Part shown: piece after piece, positions 1 to 7,925 of the stretch
How positions within the stretch are numbered: position 1 is the stretch's first letter
Layout: every line of letters begins with the position of its first letter
NCBI GenBank assembly: GCA_947496145.1
Contig: CANMBS010000023.1
Span: 1 to 64,000, forward strand
Length of the DNA: 64,000 bases
From: an uncultured Pseudovibrio sp.
Lineage (GTDB): Bacteria; Pseudomonadota; Alphaproteobacteria; Rhizobiales; Stappiaceae
Direction of reading: 5' to 3'
The notes under the pieces: model-generated
Databases searched by the model: none
Seen by the model: the letters and a program-made list of their open reading frames with translations, nothing else
Told to the model about the DNA's origin: nothing
Position numbers and translations under genes: made by a program

Positions 1-272
1 CAGCCAAACGCAAGGTCATGCCTAATGTGGAACACAGGTCACACAAGGGCCTTAACAACCGGGCAGAGAACTCGCATTTGCCCTTGCGAAAACGCGAGCG
101 GGCCATGCAAAAGTTCAAATCTGCAGGCCAACTGCAAAGGTTTCTCACCAGCTTTTCTGGCATTCGTAACCTCTTCGTCGTGCCCCGCGAACAACGGTGC
201 GCAAACATTATCCGCAACCACCGCCTCAACGGTTTTGTTAAGTGGAAGCAAGCGGCAATGATCAACCCCTGA
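1..272 (+). CDS. IS6-family-like transposase, C-terminal part (cut by window edge)
   Basis: This is the C-terminal end of a DDE transposase; the reading frame is open to the left edge, so the start lies outside the window. Residues including HRSHKGLNNRAENSH, RKRERAMQ.FKSAGQLQRF and IRNLF match the conserved end of IS6/IS26-type transposases, including the final catalytic glutamate (the E of NNRAENSH). The frame stops at 270-272, about 55 bases before the host gene resumes, as expected for the right end of such an element. The catalytic Asp residues cannot be seen, so activity cannot be judged. Confidence 0.8.
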   Translation, partial: AKRKVMPNVEHRSHKGLNNRAENSHLPLRKRERAMQKFKSAGQLQRFLTSFSGIRNLFVVPREQRCANIIRNHRLNGFVKWKQAAMINP

Positions 273-327
273 GTTGTGCCTAGAGGGAGGCTTTTGCGAT
301 CAAATTCAGGTTAATGTGACAACACCC
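1..327 (+). mobile_element. Right end of an IS6-like insertion sequence
   Basis: The transposase end is followed by a short non-coding tail finishing in ATGTGACAACACC near 315-327, which I take as the right terminal inverted repeat. Immediately after it an ABC binding-protein frame resumes. The left end and target duplication are outside the window, so the exact edge is inferred to within a few bases. Confidence 0.6.
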
Positions 328-866
328 TTTATCCTTACAATCCGGCAAAAGCGAAAGAGCTGGCAAAGTCCTCCGGCCTTGAAGGCTCTGAAATTACCCT
401 GACGACACTGGCTGGTTCCTCCGATGACGCAACCTTGTTTGCAGCAATCCAGCAGATGTGGGGTGCACTTGGCGTTACGGTAAAGGTTGAGCAGGTTGAT
501 AATGCCACCCGTAGCGCAAAGAACCGTTCTGGCGAGTTTGACGTGTGCACTTTTGGCTGGGTAAACGACGTAAACGATCCGGCGCAGGTCGCTGGCTGGT
601 TAGGGTATTACCCAACCCGCAAGTCCGTGGGTACGGGTTGGAACAGTGCAGAGTTCAATGCTCTGTTTGAAGCTTCAAATACTGAGATCGACCCGGAAAA
701 ACGTGGCGCACAATATAAAAGCATGCAGGAAATGTACCGCGAAGCTGCGCCGTTGCTGTTCCTTTATGAAACACCATTTGCTGTTGCCTTGTCAGCCAAT
801 GTGAAAGGCTACCTGCAAACACCTCTAGGGAACAACGAATTCTCTTCGGCATGGATTGCTAAGTAG
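321..866 (+). pseudogene. Truncated peptide ABC transporter substrate-binding protein (family 5), C-terminal fragment
   Basis: About 180 residues of the C-terminal lobe of a DppA/OppA-type periplasmic binding protein are readable from LYPYNPAKAKELAK through IQQMWGALGVTVKVEQVD and FDVCTFGWVNDVNDPAQ to the stop at 864-866. The family is normally about 500 residues with a signal peptide. Here the frame meets a stop at 312-314 and IS6-like DNA lies directly upstream, so the N-terminal part was separated by the insertion. An internal ATG exists at 435 but would make only a useless 143-residue piece. It sits first in the operon with dppBCDF-type genes, the normal place for the binding protein. Confidence 0.75.
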
Positions 867-987
867 AATCTGCCCGGTGTGCGCCTCTTACAAATCCAAC
901 TTATCGTAAAAGCGCACACCAACTTCGGGTCAGCCGGAACCCTCCGCCACAGGCTGGCTGGCCGACACATTGAACTGCCAGACAGGC

Positions 988-1006
988 AAAGCGTTTATCG
1001 CTTTTT
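988..1006 (+). terminator. Small hairpin between binding-protein and permease genes
   Basis: AAAGCG, a five-base loop and CGCTTT are followed by TT. This weak stem-loop lies between the binding-protein fragment and the permease genes, where such operons often carry a stabilising or attenuating hairpin. The stem is short, so confidence is low. Confidence 0.3.
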
Positions 1007-1047
1007 GAAGTTCTGCTCTCTGCTCAAGCCCATATTAGGAACAAGGC

Positions 1048-1989
1048 ATGTCGTCACTTTCCTATCTGGTGTCACGTCTCCTGCAAATTATTCCGACTTT
1101 TCTTCTGGTTATGGTCGTTATCTTCTTGCTGGTGCGCATGTTGCCAGGGGATCCGGCCATTGCCATGGCCGATGCCAAAGCTACCGAAGCTCAACTGGAA
1201 CTCATCAGACAAAAACTGGGACTGAATGAACCACTGGTGATGCAGTTTCTCTATTTTGTCCGCAATACTCTGACAGGCGATATGGGCACCTCCATCCTGC
1301 TCAAAGCACCTGTTTCAGAGGTGATTTTAGAGCGCATTCCCGTAACCGCATTTCTTACCGTTTACGCCGTATGCCTTTCTGTTCTGATTGCCGGCCCGCT
1401 TGCTTTTGTAGCAGCTCTTAACAAAAACGGCAGTCTGGATATCGCCATTCGCAGTGGTTTTCAGGTGGGCTTGTCAACGCCGGTGTTTTACATTGGTCTG
1501 CTGCTGCTCACGTTTCTTGCTGCGGGCCTGCGCCTGTTCCCGGTTGGCGGGTATGGGGCAACGTTTTTGCAGCATCTGCACCACTTGATGCTCCCGGCTC
1601 TCACAGTCGCGCTTTATACATCTGCCATCATCATGCGCAATTTACGCTCAGCGGTCATTGAAGTGCTGGATGCAGAATATGTTCAGTTCGCACGTTCCAA
1701 AGGTCTGTCACGCAGCGTCATTCTGGGCCGTCACGTTTTGCGTAACGCACTCATTTCCACCGTTACGCTGCTCGGCCTTTCCATTGGCAACCTCATGAGC
1801 GGCACACTGGTCACCGAAACGGTCTTTGCAGTCCCCGGCCTTGGTCGTTTGATGCTGGAAGCTATTTTCGCCCGCGACTACCCGCTCATTCAGGGCCTTA
1901 CACTTACATTCGCTGTCATGGTGTCTCTTGTGTTCCTGCTCACGGATATGGTGCAGGCATGGCTTGATCCGAGGTTGCGCCTGTCATGA
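1048..1989 (+). CDS. Peptide ABC transporter permease, DppB/OppB type
   Basis: This 313-residue integral membrane protein forms one half of the inner-membrane channel of a dipeptide/oligopeptide importer. It has the usual N-terminal membrane segment (YLVSRLLQIIPTFLLVMVVIFLLV), followed by the family's MLPGDPA, and the EAA-loop signature around EYVQFARSKGLSRSVILGRHVLRNA near residues 210-235 that docks on the ATPase. Length fits DppB (about 310-340). ATG 1048 is preceded by AGGAACAAGG. The next permease gene overlaps its end by four bases, so the two are translationally coupled. Substrate cannot be told from sequence; a neighbouring peptidase suggests peptides. Confidence 0.9.
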   Translation: MSSLSYLVSRLLQIIPTFLLVMVVIFLLVRMLPGDPAIAMADAKATEAQLELIRQKLGLNEPLVMQFLYFVRNTLTGDMGTSILLKAPVSEVILERIPVTAFLTVYAVCLSVLIAGPLAFVAALNKNGSLDIAIRSGFQVGLSTPVFYIGLLLLTFLAAGLRLFPVGGYGATFLQHLHHLMLPALTVALYTSAIIMRNLRSAVIEVLDAEYVQFARSKGLSRSVILGRHVLRNALISTVTLLGLSIGNLMSGTLVTETVFAVPGLGRLMLEAIFARDYPLIQGLTLTFAVMVSLVFLLTDMVQAWLDPRLRLS

Positions 1990-2858
1990 CACAATTTGAA
2001 ACGCTTCAAACCACACAACCCAAAAGAAAGCTCCCTCCCCGGGTTAAAGCGCTCTTACGTCCCGGCTTTCTTCTGGGCTTTTTCATCCTGTCAGGTTCGA
2101 TTATTCTGGCGGTCTTTCCGGCTGCGTTTGCGCCATATGATCCAAACGCCTTTGACTTCATGGCAATTCAGCAAGCACCAAGCTGGGTCCATCCGTTTGG
2201 TACGGACAATCTGGGCCGTGACACGCTCTCGCGTGTTATCTGGGCCTACTCAGTTGACATGCAGATTGCCTTCTTTGCCACGTTCTTTGCGATGGTAATT
2301 GGCATCATTGTCGGCTCTCTGGTTGCTTATCATGGCGGCTTTGCAGATGTGATCTTTGGACGAATAGTGGACGTAACCATCACCTTCCCGTTTCTCGTTC
2401 TGGTAATTGCTGTTGTTGCTGTTCTTGGCCCCGGTCTGACCAACATGTATGTGGCAGTTACATTGGTGCAGTGGGTTTATTACGCACGCCTGACGCGCGC
2501 GGAAATCATGACCCAGATGACAAGTGATTATGCCTCTGCTGGTCGTGTCATGGGATATTCCTCAGGCCGCATAATCTTCCGGCACCTGCTGCCTAACGCA
2601 ATGACACCACTTATTACGTTCTGGATGACCGACATGGCCCTTGCCATTTTGCTGGGCTCCTCCCTTGGTTATCTGGGCCTCGGTGCGCAGCCACCTCAGG
2701 CTGAATGGGGTGTTCTGATCGCGGAAGGTCGCAACTTCATCACGACGGCATGGTGGATGAGTTTAATGCCCGGTATTGCAATTGTTGTAACCAGACTTGG
2801 CTTTTCCCTTGTTGGTGACAGTCTTGCCGATGTTCTCAGACCACGGGGAGCATCCTGA
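1986..2858 (+). CDS. Peptide ABC transporter permease, DppC/OppC type
   Basis: This is the second permease subunit, 290 residues, pairing with the preceding DppB-type protein. An N-terminal cytoplasmic segment is followed by a membrane helix (GFFILSGSIILAVFPAAFA) and the OppC-type motif HPFGTDNLGRDTLSRVIWA near residue 75. The EAA loop is visible at DYASAGRVMGYSSGRIIFRHLLPN. Its start overlaps the end of the first permease (ATGA), and its stop overlaps the ATG of the next ATPase by one base, which is typical of a single coupled operon. Confidence 0.9.
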   Translation: MTQFETLQTTQPKRKLPPRVKALLRPGFLLGFFILSGSIILAVFPAAFAPYDPNAFDFMAIQQAPSWVHPFGTDNLGRDTLSRVIWAYSVDMQIAFFATFFAMVIGIIVGSLVAYHGGFADVIFGRIVDVTITFPFLVLVIAVVAVLGPGLTNMYVAVTLVQWVYYARLTRAEIMTQMTSDYASAGRVMGYSSGRIIFRHLLPNAMTPLITFWMTDMALAILLGSSLGYLGLGAQPPQAEWGVLIAEGRNFITTAWWMSLMPGIAIVVTRLGFSLVGDSLADVLRPRGAS

Positions 2859-3781
2859 TGACCAGCCAGACTGATAGTTTGTTAAAGGTTCGGAATCTGA
2901 AGACCACCTTTCACAGCAAAGGCCGCACACTACGCGCCGTTGATGGAATTTCCTTTGATGTCCGCGCTGGTGAAGTGCTTGGCCTCGTGGGCGAAAGTGG
3001 TTCGGGCAAATCCATTACACTACGCTCCATCATTGGGCTTACCCGTGATTATGGCAGTGTAGAAGGCAACGTCTATTGGAAGGGTGAAGACTTGCTTGCC
3101 CGCACGGACAAGCAGCTTCAATCCGTGCGTGGCAGCCAGATTTCCATGATCTTTCAGGAACCCATGACCTCCCTCAACCCCCTGCTCTCTATTGGCTTGC
3201 AGATTGAGGAGAACCTGAAGGCCCATACGGAGCTGGATAAACGCGCCCGAAAGGCCCGTGCTATTGAATTGCTCGACATGGTCGGCATTCCGAGCGCTTC
3301 GTCACGGCTGAGCGACTTCCCACATCAGTTTTCAGGCGGCATGAGACAACGTGTGATGATCGCCATCTCACTAGCTTCAAATCCTGAAATGCTGCTGGCT
3401 GATGAACCGACAACAGCCCTTGACGTAACCATTCAGGATCAAATCCTGCAATTGCTTTTGTCACTGGCTAAGAACCTCAATATGGCAATCGTCCTCGTGA
3501 CTCATGATCTGGGCGTTGTCGCGCAAACCTGTGACCGGGTTGCCGTGATGTACGCTGGTCGCTTGGTAGAAACCGGCTCTGTTCGCGATGTGCTCAAGCG
3601 GCCTCAGCATCCTTACACACTCGGCCTGCTAAAATCAGTACCGGAAAACATCCCCCCCGCACACCACTCTTTTCGGTTCCCGGCACGCCACCAGCACTGG
3701 ACGCACTGCCGAAGGGCTGCGCTTTCGCTCCCCGCTGCCTCAGGGCGGAAGATGTGTGTCTTGGTACCAAACCCGCGCTGA
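2858..3781 (+). CDS. Peptide ABC transporter ATP-binding protein, DppD/OppD type, 3' end frameshifted
   Basis: This is an ATPase of the dipeptide/oligopeptide importer. Walker A GESGSGKS (about residue 46), Q-loop [10 protein letters not shown], signature SGGMRQR and Walker [12 protein letters not shown] are all intact. After residue ~265 ([11 protein letters not shown]) the frame departs from the family. One frame away the expected C-terminal domain is readable ([25 protein letters not shown]) and ends at 3850-3852, overlapping the next gene's ATG. The switch coincides with a run of seven Cs at 3652-3658; eight would restore a 331-residue protein of normal length. As it stands the product is 307 residues with a scrambled tail. 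The nucleotide-binding core may still work, but the Cys-containing oligopeptide C-terminal domain is lost. Confidence 0.85.
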   Translation: MTSQTDSLLKVRNLKTTFHSKGRTLRAVDGISFDVRAGEVLGLVGESGSGKSITLRSIIGLTRDYGSVEGNVYWKGEDLLARTDKQLQSVRGSQISMIFQEPMTSLNPLLSIGLQIEENLKAHTELDKRARKARAIELLDMVGIPSASSRLSDFPHQFSGGMRQRVMIAISLASNPEMLLADEPTTALDVTIQDQILQLLLSLAKNLNMAIVLVTHDLGVVAQTCDRVAVMYAGRLVETGSVRDVLKRPQHPYTLGLLKSVPENIPPAHHSFRFPARHQHWTHCRRAALSLPAASGRKMCVLVPNPR

Positions 3782-3852
3782 CAGTACTGGGTGATGGAAT
3801 TTCATCTGCCTGCCATTTCACAGCAGATATTCGAGAGGAGGTGCTGGCATGA
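3652..3852 (+). other. Out-of-frame remnant of the DppD-type C-terminal domain
   Basis: From the C7 run to the TGA at 3850-3852, the minus-one frame encodes the conserved Cys-rich C-terminal domain of OppD/DppD proteins. This segment belongs to the preceding ATPase and is out of frame in the given sequence. Confidence 0.75.
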
Positions 3853-4865
3853 CCTTTGAAGCACCCGTTCTGGCAGTTGAGGGCCTGCATCTGCACTTTC
3901 CGCTCAAAAGAACCCTATTCGACGCAATTCAACGCAAAGAAAAACGCATCGTCAAAGCACTCAATGGGGTGAGCCTTGAGGTGAAACGGGGTGAAACTCT
4001 TGGTATTGTTGGTGAATCAGGCTGCGGGAAGTCCACTTTAGCCCGCTGTCTGGCCCGCCTTTATGAGGCAGATAAAGGCACAATTCGCTATGATGGACAA
4101 GAGGTTGCAGCAAAAGATGCAGGGGCATTGCGAGAGTATAACCGCAAGGTCCAGATGATGTTTCAGGACCCTTACTCCTCTCTCAATCCCCGTATGACAG
4201 TCCGGCAAGTGCTGACAGAAGCCCTGCGCGTTCACAATATGCGACCTGCTGAACAGATAAAAACCCGCATTGCTGAGCTGTTGGATTTGGTCCGACTTCC
4301 GCAGGATGCAGCGGATAAACTTCCCTTTGAGTTTTCAGGAGGACAGCGCCAACGCATTGCAATTGCACGCGCTTTGTCAGTTGAGCCGGAAGTGCTTGTG
4401 GCCGATGAGCTGGTGTCAGCTCTTGATGTTTCTGTACAGGCACAGGTGGTGAACCTGCTGCTGGAACTACAGGAAAAGCTGGGCCTGACCATCTTGTTTG
4501 TCGCTCATGACCTCAGACTTGTCCGCCATGTATCCCACAGGGTTGCAGTGATTTATCTGGGATCGATTGTCGAGATCGGAGACTCCGAACAGCTCTTCAA
4601 CGCCCCCAGACACCCCTACTCCAAGGCCCTTCTGGCAGCAGCCCCTTCTCTTGATCCTGATAAACGTCATACTCGCCCATCAATCTCAGGGGAATTACCA
4701 AGCCCGCTCAATATACCAAGAGGCTGCGCGTTCCATGCCAGATGTTCCCATGCATCTGCTCGCTGCCAAAATCAAATTCCAAGATTGAGAGCACTGGATG
4801 AGTTAGGTAAGGTGGCTTGTCATCATGCCCACACTCCTATGAATGCGGAAAATTCAAACATATAA
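3849..4865 (+). CDS. Peptide ABC transporter ATP-binding protein, DppF/OppF type
   Basis: This 338-residue protein is the second ATPase of the importer. Visible motifs are Walker A GESGCGKST near residue 57, Q-loop FQDPYSSLNPRMTV, signature FSGGQRQR and Walker B VLVADELVSALDVS, where the usual DEP is DEL. H-loop VAHDL is present. The C-terminal extension GCAFHARCSHASARC is the Cys-containing oligopeptide domain, complete here, unlike in the partner ATPase. The ATG is preceded by GAGAGGAGGTG and overlaps the (frame-restored) end of the partner. It is the last transporter gene, 11 bases before the M24 peptidase. Confidence 0.9.
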   Translation: MTFEAPVLAVEGLHLHFPLKRTLFDAIQRKEKRIVKALNGVSLEVKRGETLGIVGESGCGKSTLARCLARLYEADKGTIRYDGQEVAAKDAGALREYNRKVQMMFQDPYSSLNPRMTVRQVLTEALRVHNMRPAEQIKTRIAELLDLVRLPQDAADKLPFEFSGGQRQRIAIARALSVEPEVLVADELVSALDVSVQAQVVNLLLELQEKLGLTILFVAHDLRLVRHVSHRVAVIYLGSIVEIGDSEQLFNAPRHPYSKALLAAAPSLDPDKRHTRPSISGELPSPLNIPRGCAFHARCSHASARCQNQIPRLRALDELGKVACHHAHTPMNAENSNI

Positions 4866-4876
4866 TCGGATAAAAC

Positions 4877-6682
4877 ATGTTGGAAAATCAAGTATTTGAA
4901 ACTATTTCAGACCGTTTAAACAGCATTCGTCATGCAATGAAGCAACACAATCTGGACGCACTTATCATCCCCCGCTTTGACGAGCATCAAGGGGAATATT
5001 GCGCCCCACATGATGAACGCCTTGCTTGGGCGACTGGCTTTACTGGTTCTGCTGGTCTGGCAATTATTACGGCAAATCAAGCGGTTATGTTCGTTGATGG
5101 TCGCTACACCGTGCAGGTTCGCAACCAATGCAACGACCAGCTGTTTTCCTACCAGCATATCTTTGATGAACCTTTAGAAAACTGGATTTCCGCCAATATG
5201 AAAGCCGGGCAGCAAATCGGCGTGGACCCGATGCTTATTCCCAGTGCCTGGTGGGACCGTTTCGCTGGTGGAGCGGATGAAATCGGCGCAACTTTGGTGG
5301 CGACCATAAGCAATATTGTTGATGCTGTCTGGTCTGATCAACCAGAAAAACCACTTGCGCCAGCCACGCCTTACTCTGTTGATAACGCAGGTAAAACCAG
5401 CATGGAAAAGCGTGCGGAGATCGCTGCTCAGCTCAAAGAAGCTGGCGCAAAAGTGCTGGTAGAAACGCAGCCGGATAACATCGCCTGGCTCCTCAATGTT
5501 CGTGGTGACGATGTGGAATTCAATCCACTCCCGCATTCTTTCTTACTTCTTAAAGACGATGGTTCCGCCAACTGGTTCGTAGATTCTCGTAAACTTTCCA
5601 ATATTTTAGATGAGTATGAACTGGAAAATGTAGAGACTACAGATCCGACGAGGTTCATCAGCTCATTGGAGAAGATGACTGTAGAGGGGGCAAAGGTTCT
5701 GATCGATCCAATGTTATCCCCGGTTGCCACCCGCCTCGCTGTACAGGCAGCTGGTGGTATTCCAGTCATGAAACAAGGTGCGGTTACACTTACCAAGACA
5801 AAGAAAAATGATAATGAACTCAAAGGTATGCGTAATTGTCATGTGCGTGATGGCATTGCCTGGACTGAGTTTGCCGCATGGTTGAAACAGGAAGTTCCTC
5901 AGCGTGCTCAAGCTGGTAATCCAATACATGAACTGGAAGCGGAAGAGCGCATTCTGATGGAACGTCAGCGTCAGAAAGACTTTGTCTATCCAAGCTTTAG
6001 AAGCATCTCAGCTGCCGCAGGCAATGCAGCCATGTGTCATTACGCTGCCACAGAAGCCTCCAACGCGGCAATTCTGCCTGAAAACACATACCTGCTGGAT
6101 TCTGGTGGGCAATATCAGGACGGCACCACTGACGCGACGCGAACCTTTGCATTTACGGAGGCTTCAGAGGAATTCAAACGCGCTTACACTGCTGTTTTCA
6201 AAGGCTTTGTCGCTTTAGCTTCCTTGCGGTTCCCGAAGGGGACACAAGGCCATCACATCGATGGTATCGCTCGCCGACCGCTGTGGGACTTAGGTCTGGA
6301 TTATGACCACGGTACCGGTCATGGCATTGGCCACTTCCTCTCGGTTCACGAGCAACCACAACGTATCGGGAAACCGTACAACCCGGTAGATCTTGTGGCG
6401 GGGATGGTGCTGTCCGTAGAACCGGGATTTTATGTTGCAGATCAATTTGGTATCCGTATTGAGAATCTCTTCGAGATTATCGAGGAAGCTGATGGTTTCC
6501 TTGCTTTCAAGAACTTATCTTACATTCCAATTGAGCCACAAATGTTGAATATGAACGATTTGACACGCGCAGAAATCAAATGGCTTGGCGACTACAATGC
6601 TGATTTGAAACGGGTTCTTGGCCCGGAACTGAGCCCGGATGCCTATGACTATCTGATGCGCTGTACCGAACTACCGGAATAA
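4877..6682 (+). CDS. M24-family aminopeptidase P (Xaa-Pro aminopeptidase)
   Basis: This 601-residue cytosolic metallopeptidase resembles the three-domain, eukaryote-like aminopeptidase P. It has two creatinase N-like domains (roughly residues 1-300) and a pita-bread catalytic domain (about 310-540), then a short C-terminal extension. The five metal ligands are recognisable: the two Asp in LLDSGGQYQDGTTDATRT, His in GHGIGHFLSVHE, Glu in SVEPGFY and Glu in IRIENLFEI. The family removes N-terminal residues before proline. It lies directly behind the peptide importer and ends at a strong terminator, so it probably digests imported Xaa-Pro peptides. Confidence 0.9.
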   Translation: MLENQVFETISDRLNSIRHAMKQHNLDALIIPRFDEHQGEYCAPHDERLAWATGFTGSAGLAIITANQAVMFVDGRYTVQVRNQCNDQLFSYQHIFDEPLENWISANMKAGQQIGVDPMLIPSAWWDRFAGGADEIGATLVATISNIVDAVWSDQPEKPLAPATPYSVDNAGKTSMEKRAEIAAQLKEAGAKVLVETQPDNIAWLLNVRGDDVEFNPLPHSFLLLKDDGSANWFVDSRKLSNILDEYELENVETTDPTRFISSLEKMTVEGAKVLIDPMLSPVATRLAVQAAGGIPVMKQGAVTLTKTKKNDNELKGMRNCHVRDGIAWTEFAAWLKQEVPQRAQAGNPIHELEAEERILMERQRQKDFVYPSFRSISAAAGNAAMCHYAATEASNAAILPENTYLLDSGGQYQDGTTDATRTFAFTEASEEFKRAYTAVFKGFVALASLRFPKGTQGHHIDGIARRPLWDLGLDYDHGTGHGIGHFLSVHEQPQRIGKPYNPVDLVAGMVLSVEPGFYVADQFGIRIENLFEIIEEADGFLAFKNLSYIPIEPQMLNMNDLTRAEIKWLGDYNADLKRVLGPELSPDAYDYLMRCTELPE

Positions 6683-6702
6683 GCAAAGCAGACAAGACGC
6701 AA

Positions 6703-6735
6703 AGCCCCGCAAAACTTGACGTTATGCGGGGCTAA
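6703..6735. terminator. Bidirectional rho-independent terminator
   Basis: AGCCCCGCA and TGCGGGGCT form a GC-rich stem between two genes that converge on it (M24 peptidase and iron alcohol dehydrogenase). The T-rich flanks are modest. Confidence 0.75.
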
Positions 6736-6756
6736 TTGCTTGCAATTTAACAGAAA

Positions 6757-7920
6757 TCAGGCAGGCACCTGTTTTCCGATTGCTTCAATAAGCAGAGCTT
6801 TCGCAGCCTCCAGCGTCAGCTTTACCGGGTTGCCACCGGCACTTGGATCCTTAACCGCCTCTTGTGCAAGCACATCAATTTTATCTGCACCCACACCAAG
6901 CTCGGCCAGAGTATTCGGAACCCCCATATCCGCCCGCATTTTCATAATGAAATCAAAGAAGCCGTCGAAACCGCCCTCGATATCAAGATAAGCTGCCAGC
7001 TTCTCTATCCGCTCTTCGATTGCATCGCGGTTGAACTTCAACACTGTCGGCATAATCACAGCATTGGTCAGGCCATGGTGCGTGTTGTAGACTGCCCCGA
7101 CAGGGTGAGCCAGCGCGTGAATGCCACCAAGGCCTTTCTGGAAAGCCACTGCACCCATAGCTGCAGCACTCATCATATGACCACGTGCTTCGATATCATT
7201 AGGATTTTCAACGACCTTCGGCAGGTTCTCCTTCACAAGGCGCATGCCTTCCAGCGCAATGCCCTGTGACATCGGATGGTAGAACGGAGAGCTGTACGCT
7301 TCCAGACAATGCACGAACGCATCAATGCCAGTGCCCACTGTGATCATCTTCGGCATGCCGACCGTCAGTTCCGGATCGCAGATCACAACGCTTGGCAGGA
7401 TTTTCGGGTGGAAGATGATCTTCTTTACGTGAGTTTCGGAGTTGGTGATTACGCTTGCACGGCCAACTTCAGAACCGGTACCAGCCGTTGTTGGAACGGC
7501 GATATTCGGATAAATCGCATCCGCATCTGCACGGGTCCACCAATCGCCAATGTCCTCAAAGTCCCAGAGTGGACGGGTCTGACCTGCCATGAAAGCAATC
7601 AGTTTGCCAAGGTCGAGACCCGAACCACCACCAAACGCGATAACACCGTCATGACCGCCAGCTTTGAAGGCTGCAACGCCTGCTTCCAGATTGATTTCAG
7701 TCGGGTTTGGGTCAACCTCACTGAACATGGCGCGGCCAAGGCCAGCAGCATCCATCACGTCCAGAGTGCTTGCAGTAACAGGCAGGTTCGCAAGGCCTTT
7801 GTCGGTTACGAGCAATGGCTTTTTGATGCCTGCGGCTGCACAAGCTTCGGCGAGTTCCTTAATGCGTCCGGTACCAAAGCGGATTGCGGTTGGGTAGCTC
7901 CAGTTTGCTGTCAACGTCAT
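6757..7920 (-). CDS. Iron-containing (type III) alcohol dehydrogenase
   Basis: This 387-residue protein oxidises a primary alcohol to an aldehyde with NAD(P), or does the reverse. The nucleotide-binding GGGSGLDLGK motif is at about residue 97. The metal-site region includes TGIDAFVHCLEAY, followed by ALAHPVGAVYNTHHGLTNAV with the conserved histidines. Length is normal for the family. It is the last gene of a leftward operon, starting five bases after the stop of an aldehyde dehydrogenase. The two would convert an alcohol to an acid through an aldehyde. The real substrate is unknown; the operon context points to an amino alcohol or its gamma-glutamyl derivative. Confidence 0.88.
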   Translation of the reverse strand: MTLTANWSYPTAIRFGTGRIKELAEACAAAGIKKPLLVTDKGLANLPVTASTLDVMDAAGLGRAMFSEVDPNPTEINLEAGVAAFKAGGHDGVIAFGGGSGLDLGKLIAFMAGQTRPLWDFEDIGDWWTRADADAIYPNIAVPTTAGTGSEVGRASVITNSETHVKKIIFHPKILPSVVICDPELTVGMPKMITVGTGIDAFVHCLEAYSSPFYHPMSQGIALEGMRLVKENLPKVVENPNDIEARGHMMSAAAMGAVAFQKGLGGIHALAHPVGAVYNTHHGLTNAVIMPTVLKFNRDAIEERIEKLAAYLDIEGGFDGFFDFIMKMRADMGVPNTLAELGVGADKIDVLAQEAVKDPSAGGNPVKLTLEAAKALLIEAIGKQVPA

Positions 7921-7925
7921 TTTTC

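Noticed and set aside
879-1229. 116-codon open frame on the plus strand before the DppB-type gene
   Set aside because: It overlaps the start of the permease gene in another frame, has no ribosome site and resembles no protein.
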